Assembly: GCA_016764015.1 (NCBI GenBank)
Contig: JAESSR010000192.1
Coordinates: 1-6,378, forward strand
Source: Phycisphaerales bacterium
Lineage (GTDB): Bacteria; Planctomycetota; Phycisphaerae; Phycisphaerales; UBA1924
DNA length: 6,378 nt
Reading direction: 5' to 3'
In this document: piece after piece, positions 4,998 to 6,378 of the stretch
Layout: the number at the start of each line of letters is the position of its first letter
Position numbering within the stretch: position 1 is the stretch's first letter
Position numbers and translations under genes: made by a program
The notes under the pieces: generated by a model
What the model was told of the DNA's origin: nothing
Databases searched by the model: none
Seen by the model: only the letters and a program-made list of their open reading frames with translations

Positions 4998-6378
4998 CTA
5001 CCCTTTCCATTTCCGGGCACTCATCGCAACAACGGTGAGCGAGCTAATCGGCATGATGATGGCAGCGATCAATGCGTTGATGGTGCCCGTCATCGCCAAA
5101 ATCGCAGCGACTCCATTGTAGCACACCGAGAAAAGGAGGCTCATATGGATTGTCCGCATCGTGTGAGCCCCGAGCGATGCCAGAGCGACCAAAGGCCCAA
5201 CACCTTGCTTGGTCAGGTAGATATCCGCAGCTTCGAGCGATGCCTCGGCCCCCCCGTGAACCGCGATGCCGACATCGGCTACCGCCAAGGCTGCCGCGTC
5301 GTTGACGCCATCGCCGACCATCACCACACGCCCGGGGGCCTTCGCTCGCAACGCGCGGACATAATCAGCCTTCGCTTCTGGTGATACCGATCCTGAGGCA
5401 TCGTCAATCCCGACTTCATCGGCAACGCTGGCAACAATCTCTGGATGGTCACCCGAACACAGCGAGAGCTGCCAGTTTGCATCTTGCAATGCACGAATCG
5501 ACACTGCCGCATCGTCGCGGATGGGATCTCCAATACCCACAACACCAAACTCTGAACCTGAGCTATGAATGACGACCGGCGTGAGCGATTGTCCAATCAT
5601 TATTGCAATCGCATCTTGAGCCCCTCTGTCAAGCGGATAGAGCGAATCGATATACCCCGGCGATCCGATAGTGATCGTTTGCGTATTGACCGTGCCCATG
5701 ATTCCTGAGCCCACGGTTTGGATGATGTCTGTTGCTTGAAGCGGGTGCTCCGTATCGCCAATCTGTAGTCCAGAATCGACAATGGCACGGGCGATCGGAT
5801 GATTTGAGTGTGTCTCAACAGCCGCTGCCATCGCAAGGAGTTCCGGATCGCATTGGACATTGACAACACTTGTTGAACCCTGTGTGACCGTCCCTGTTTT
5901 GTCAAGAATCATCAATCCGGGCTTGGACATCGCTTCGATCGCCGATGCAGATTTAATCAATATCCCCGCCTTGGCTGCGCGCCCCATCGCGATCGACATG
6001 GCCATGGGTGTTGCGAGCCCAAGAGCGCATGGGCAGGTGACGATCAACAACGCCGTCGCATATTCGATCCCGGTAGCGACCCCTTCTGCTTGTGTCCAAT
6101 AGATGAGCGTGAGAATCGAAAGAGCGATCACAATCAGCACGAACCGAGCAGCAATACGATCGGCGAACTGGACGATCGGTGCTTTGTCCGCCGAGGCGCT
6201 CGCGACAAGGTGCATCAGCTTGCCCACGCGTGTGGAATCACCCACCGCTGTGACACGAACACGAATCGGGGAACGCAGGTTGGTCGCACCAGCAACGACA
6301 TCATGGCCAACCCGGGCTGGGATCGGACGCGATTCGCCGGAGATAAACGAGGTATCGAGATTCGTCTCCCCGGTTTCA
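4998..6378 (-). CDS. ccoI: Copper-exporting P1B-type ATPase CcoI/FixI for cbb3 oxidase assembly (5' end outside window)
   Basis: Cation-transporting P-type ATPase that moves Cu+ out of the cytoplasm for the Cu-B centre of cbb3 oxidase. The visible 459 residues begin in the actuator domain; the N-terminal metal-binding domain and first helices lie beyond the right edge. In order: actuator ISGES loop (near visible residue 15-20), a membrane helix, the CPC ion site in TCPCALGLATP (115-117), phosphorylation site DKTGT (Asp159), SNHP (His193-Pro194) of the nucleotide domain, SGD (308-310, for the usual TGD), GDGVND (355-360), then two membrane helices with Tyr420-Asn421 and MPISS (442-446), the remaining copper ligands of the P1B-1 group. 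An uninterrupted frame continues to the edge, upstream of the GTG at 6245, so that codon is not the start. The adjacent ccoS separates it from ordinary CopA exporters. It is fully intact as far as seen. Confidence 0.93.
   Translation of the reverse strand, partial: ETGETNLDTSFISGESRPIPARVGHDVVAGATNLRSPIRVRVTAVGDSTRVGKLMHLVASASADKAPIVQFADRIAARFVLIVIALSILTLIYWTQAEGVATGIEYATALLIVTCPCALGLATPMAMSIAMGRAAKAGILIKSASAIEAMSKPGLMILDKTGTVTQGSTSVVNVQCDPELLAMAAAVETHSNHPIARAIVDSGLQIGDTEHPLQATDIIQTVGSGIMGTVNTQTITIGSPGYIDSLYPLDRGAQDAIAIMIGQSLTPVVIHSSGSEFGVVGIGDPIRDDAAVSIRALQDANWQLSLCSGDHPEIVASVADEVGIDDASGSVSPEAKADYVRALRAKAPGRVVMVGDGVNDAAALAVADVGIAVHGGAEASLEAADIYLTKQGVGPLVALASLGAHTMRTIHMSLLFSVCYNGVAAILAMTGTINALIAAIIMPISSLTVVAMSARKWKG

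Noticed and set aside
4545..5656. Exact 13-mer GAATCGATATACC at 4545-4557 and 5644-5656
   Set aside because: One copy lies inside ccoI coding sequence, and a match of this length is expected by chance in a window this size.

Overview
The window looks like ordinary bacterial chromosome. It carries six protein genes (two cut by the window edges) and one tRNA gene. All protein genes are bacterial in style: several have Shine-Dalgarno-like sites, there is one good intrinsic terminator, and gene spacing is tight. A membrane pyrophosphatase, a cbb3-oxidase assembly pair and a large exported transglutaminase-fold protein together suggest a Gram-negative, respiring environmental bacterium. A planctomycete such as a member of the Phycisphaerae would fit, but no marker in the window proves that placement.

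Layout, left to right. Positions 1-489 (+) hold the C-terminal part of hppA, an ion-pumping membrane pyrophosphatase, followed by a strong rho-independent terminator at 526-553. Positions 613-2481 (+) encode a 622-residue exported protein with a transglutaminase-like Cys-His-Asp core. It converges, with a 7-bp gap, on a leftward cluster: an ABC ATPase (3586-4464), an ABC-3 family metal permease (2717-3589) and an unrecognised acidic protein of 61 residues (2489-2674). The ATPase and permease overlap by 4 bp (ATGA). Both carry His-rich stretches, which points to zinc or a related divalent metal. No substrate-binding protein gene is next to them.

Positions 4465-4558 are a divergent regulatory gap between the metal operon and a tRNA-Ala(CGC) gene at 4559-4631 (+). 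Positions 4632-4771 hold no convincing gene, only a weak candidate terminator for the tRNA. From 4772 to the right edge, reading leftward, are ccoS and most of ccoI (5' end outside). These are the small assembly factor and the copper-exporting P-type ATPase used to mature cbb3-type cytochrome oxidase.

Functional themes are membrane energetics (pyrophosphatase, cbb3 oxidase maturation) and metal homeostasis (zinc-type ABC transporter, copper P-type ATPase). I found no mobile element, CRISPR array or phage-like region, and no clearly new multi-gene system. The points most worth a second look are the transglutaminase-fold protein, the alternating His/Cys tail on the ABC ATPase, the small protein attached to the metal operon, the extended loop in the pyrophosphatase, and a possible leaderless start of the metal operon.
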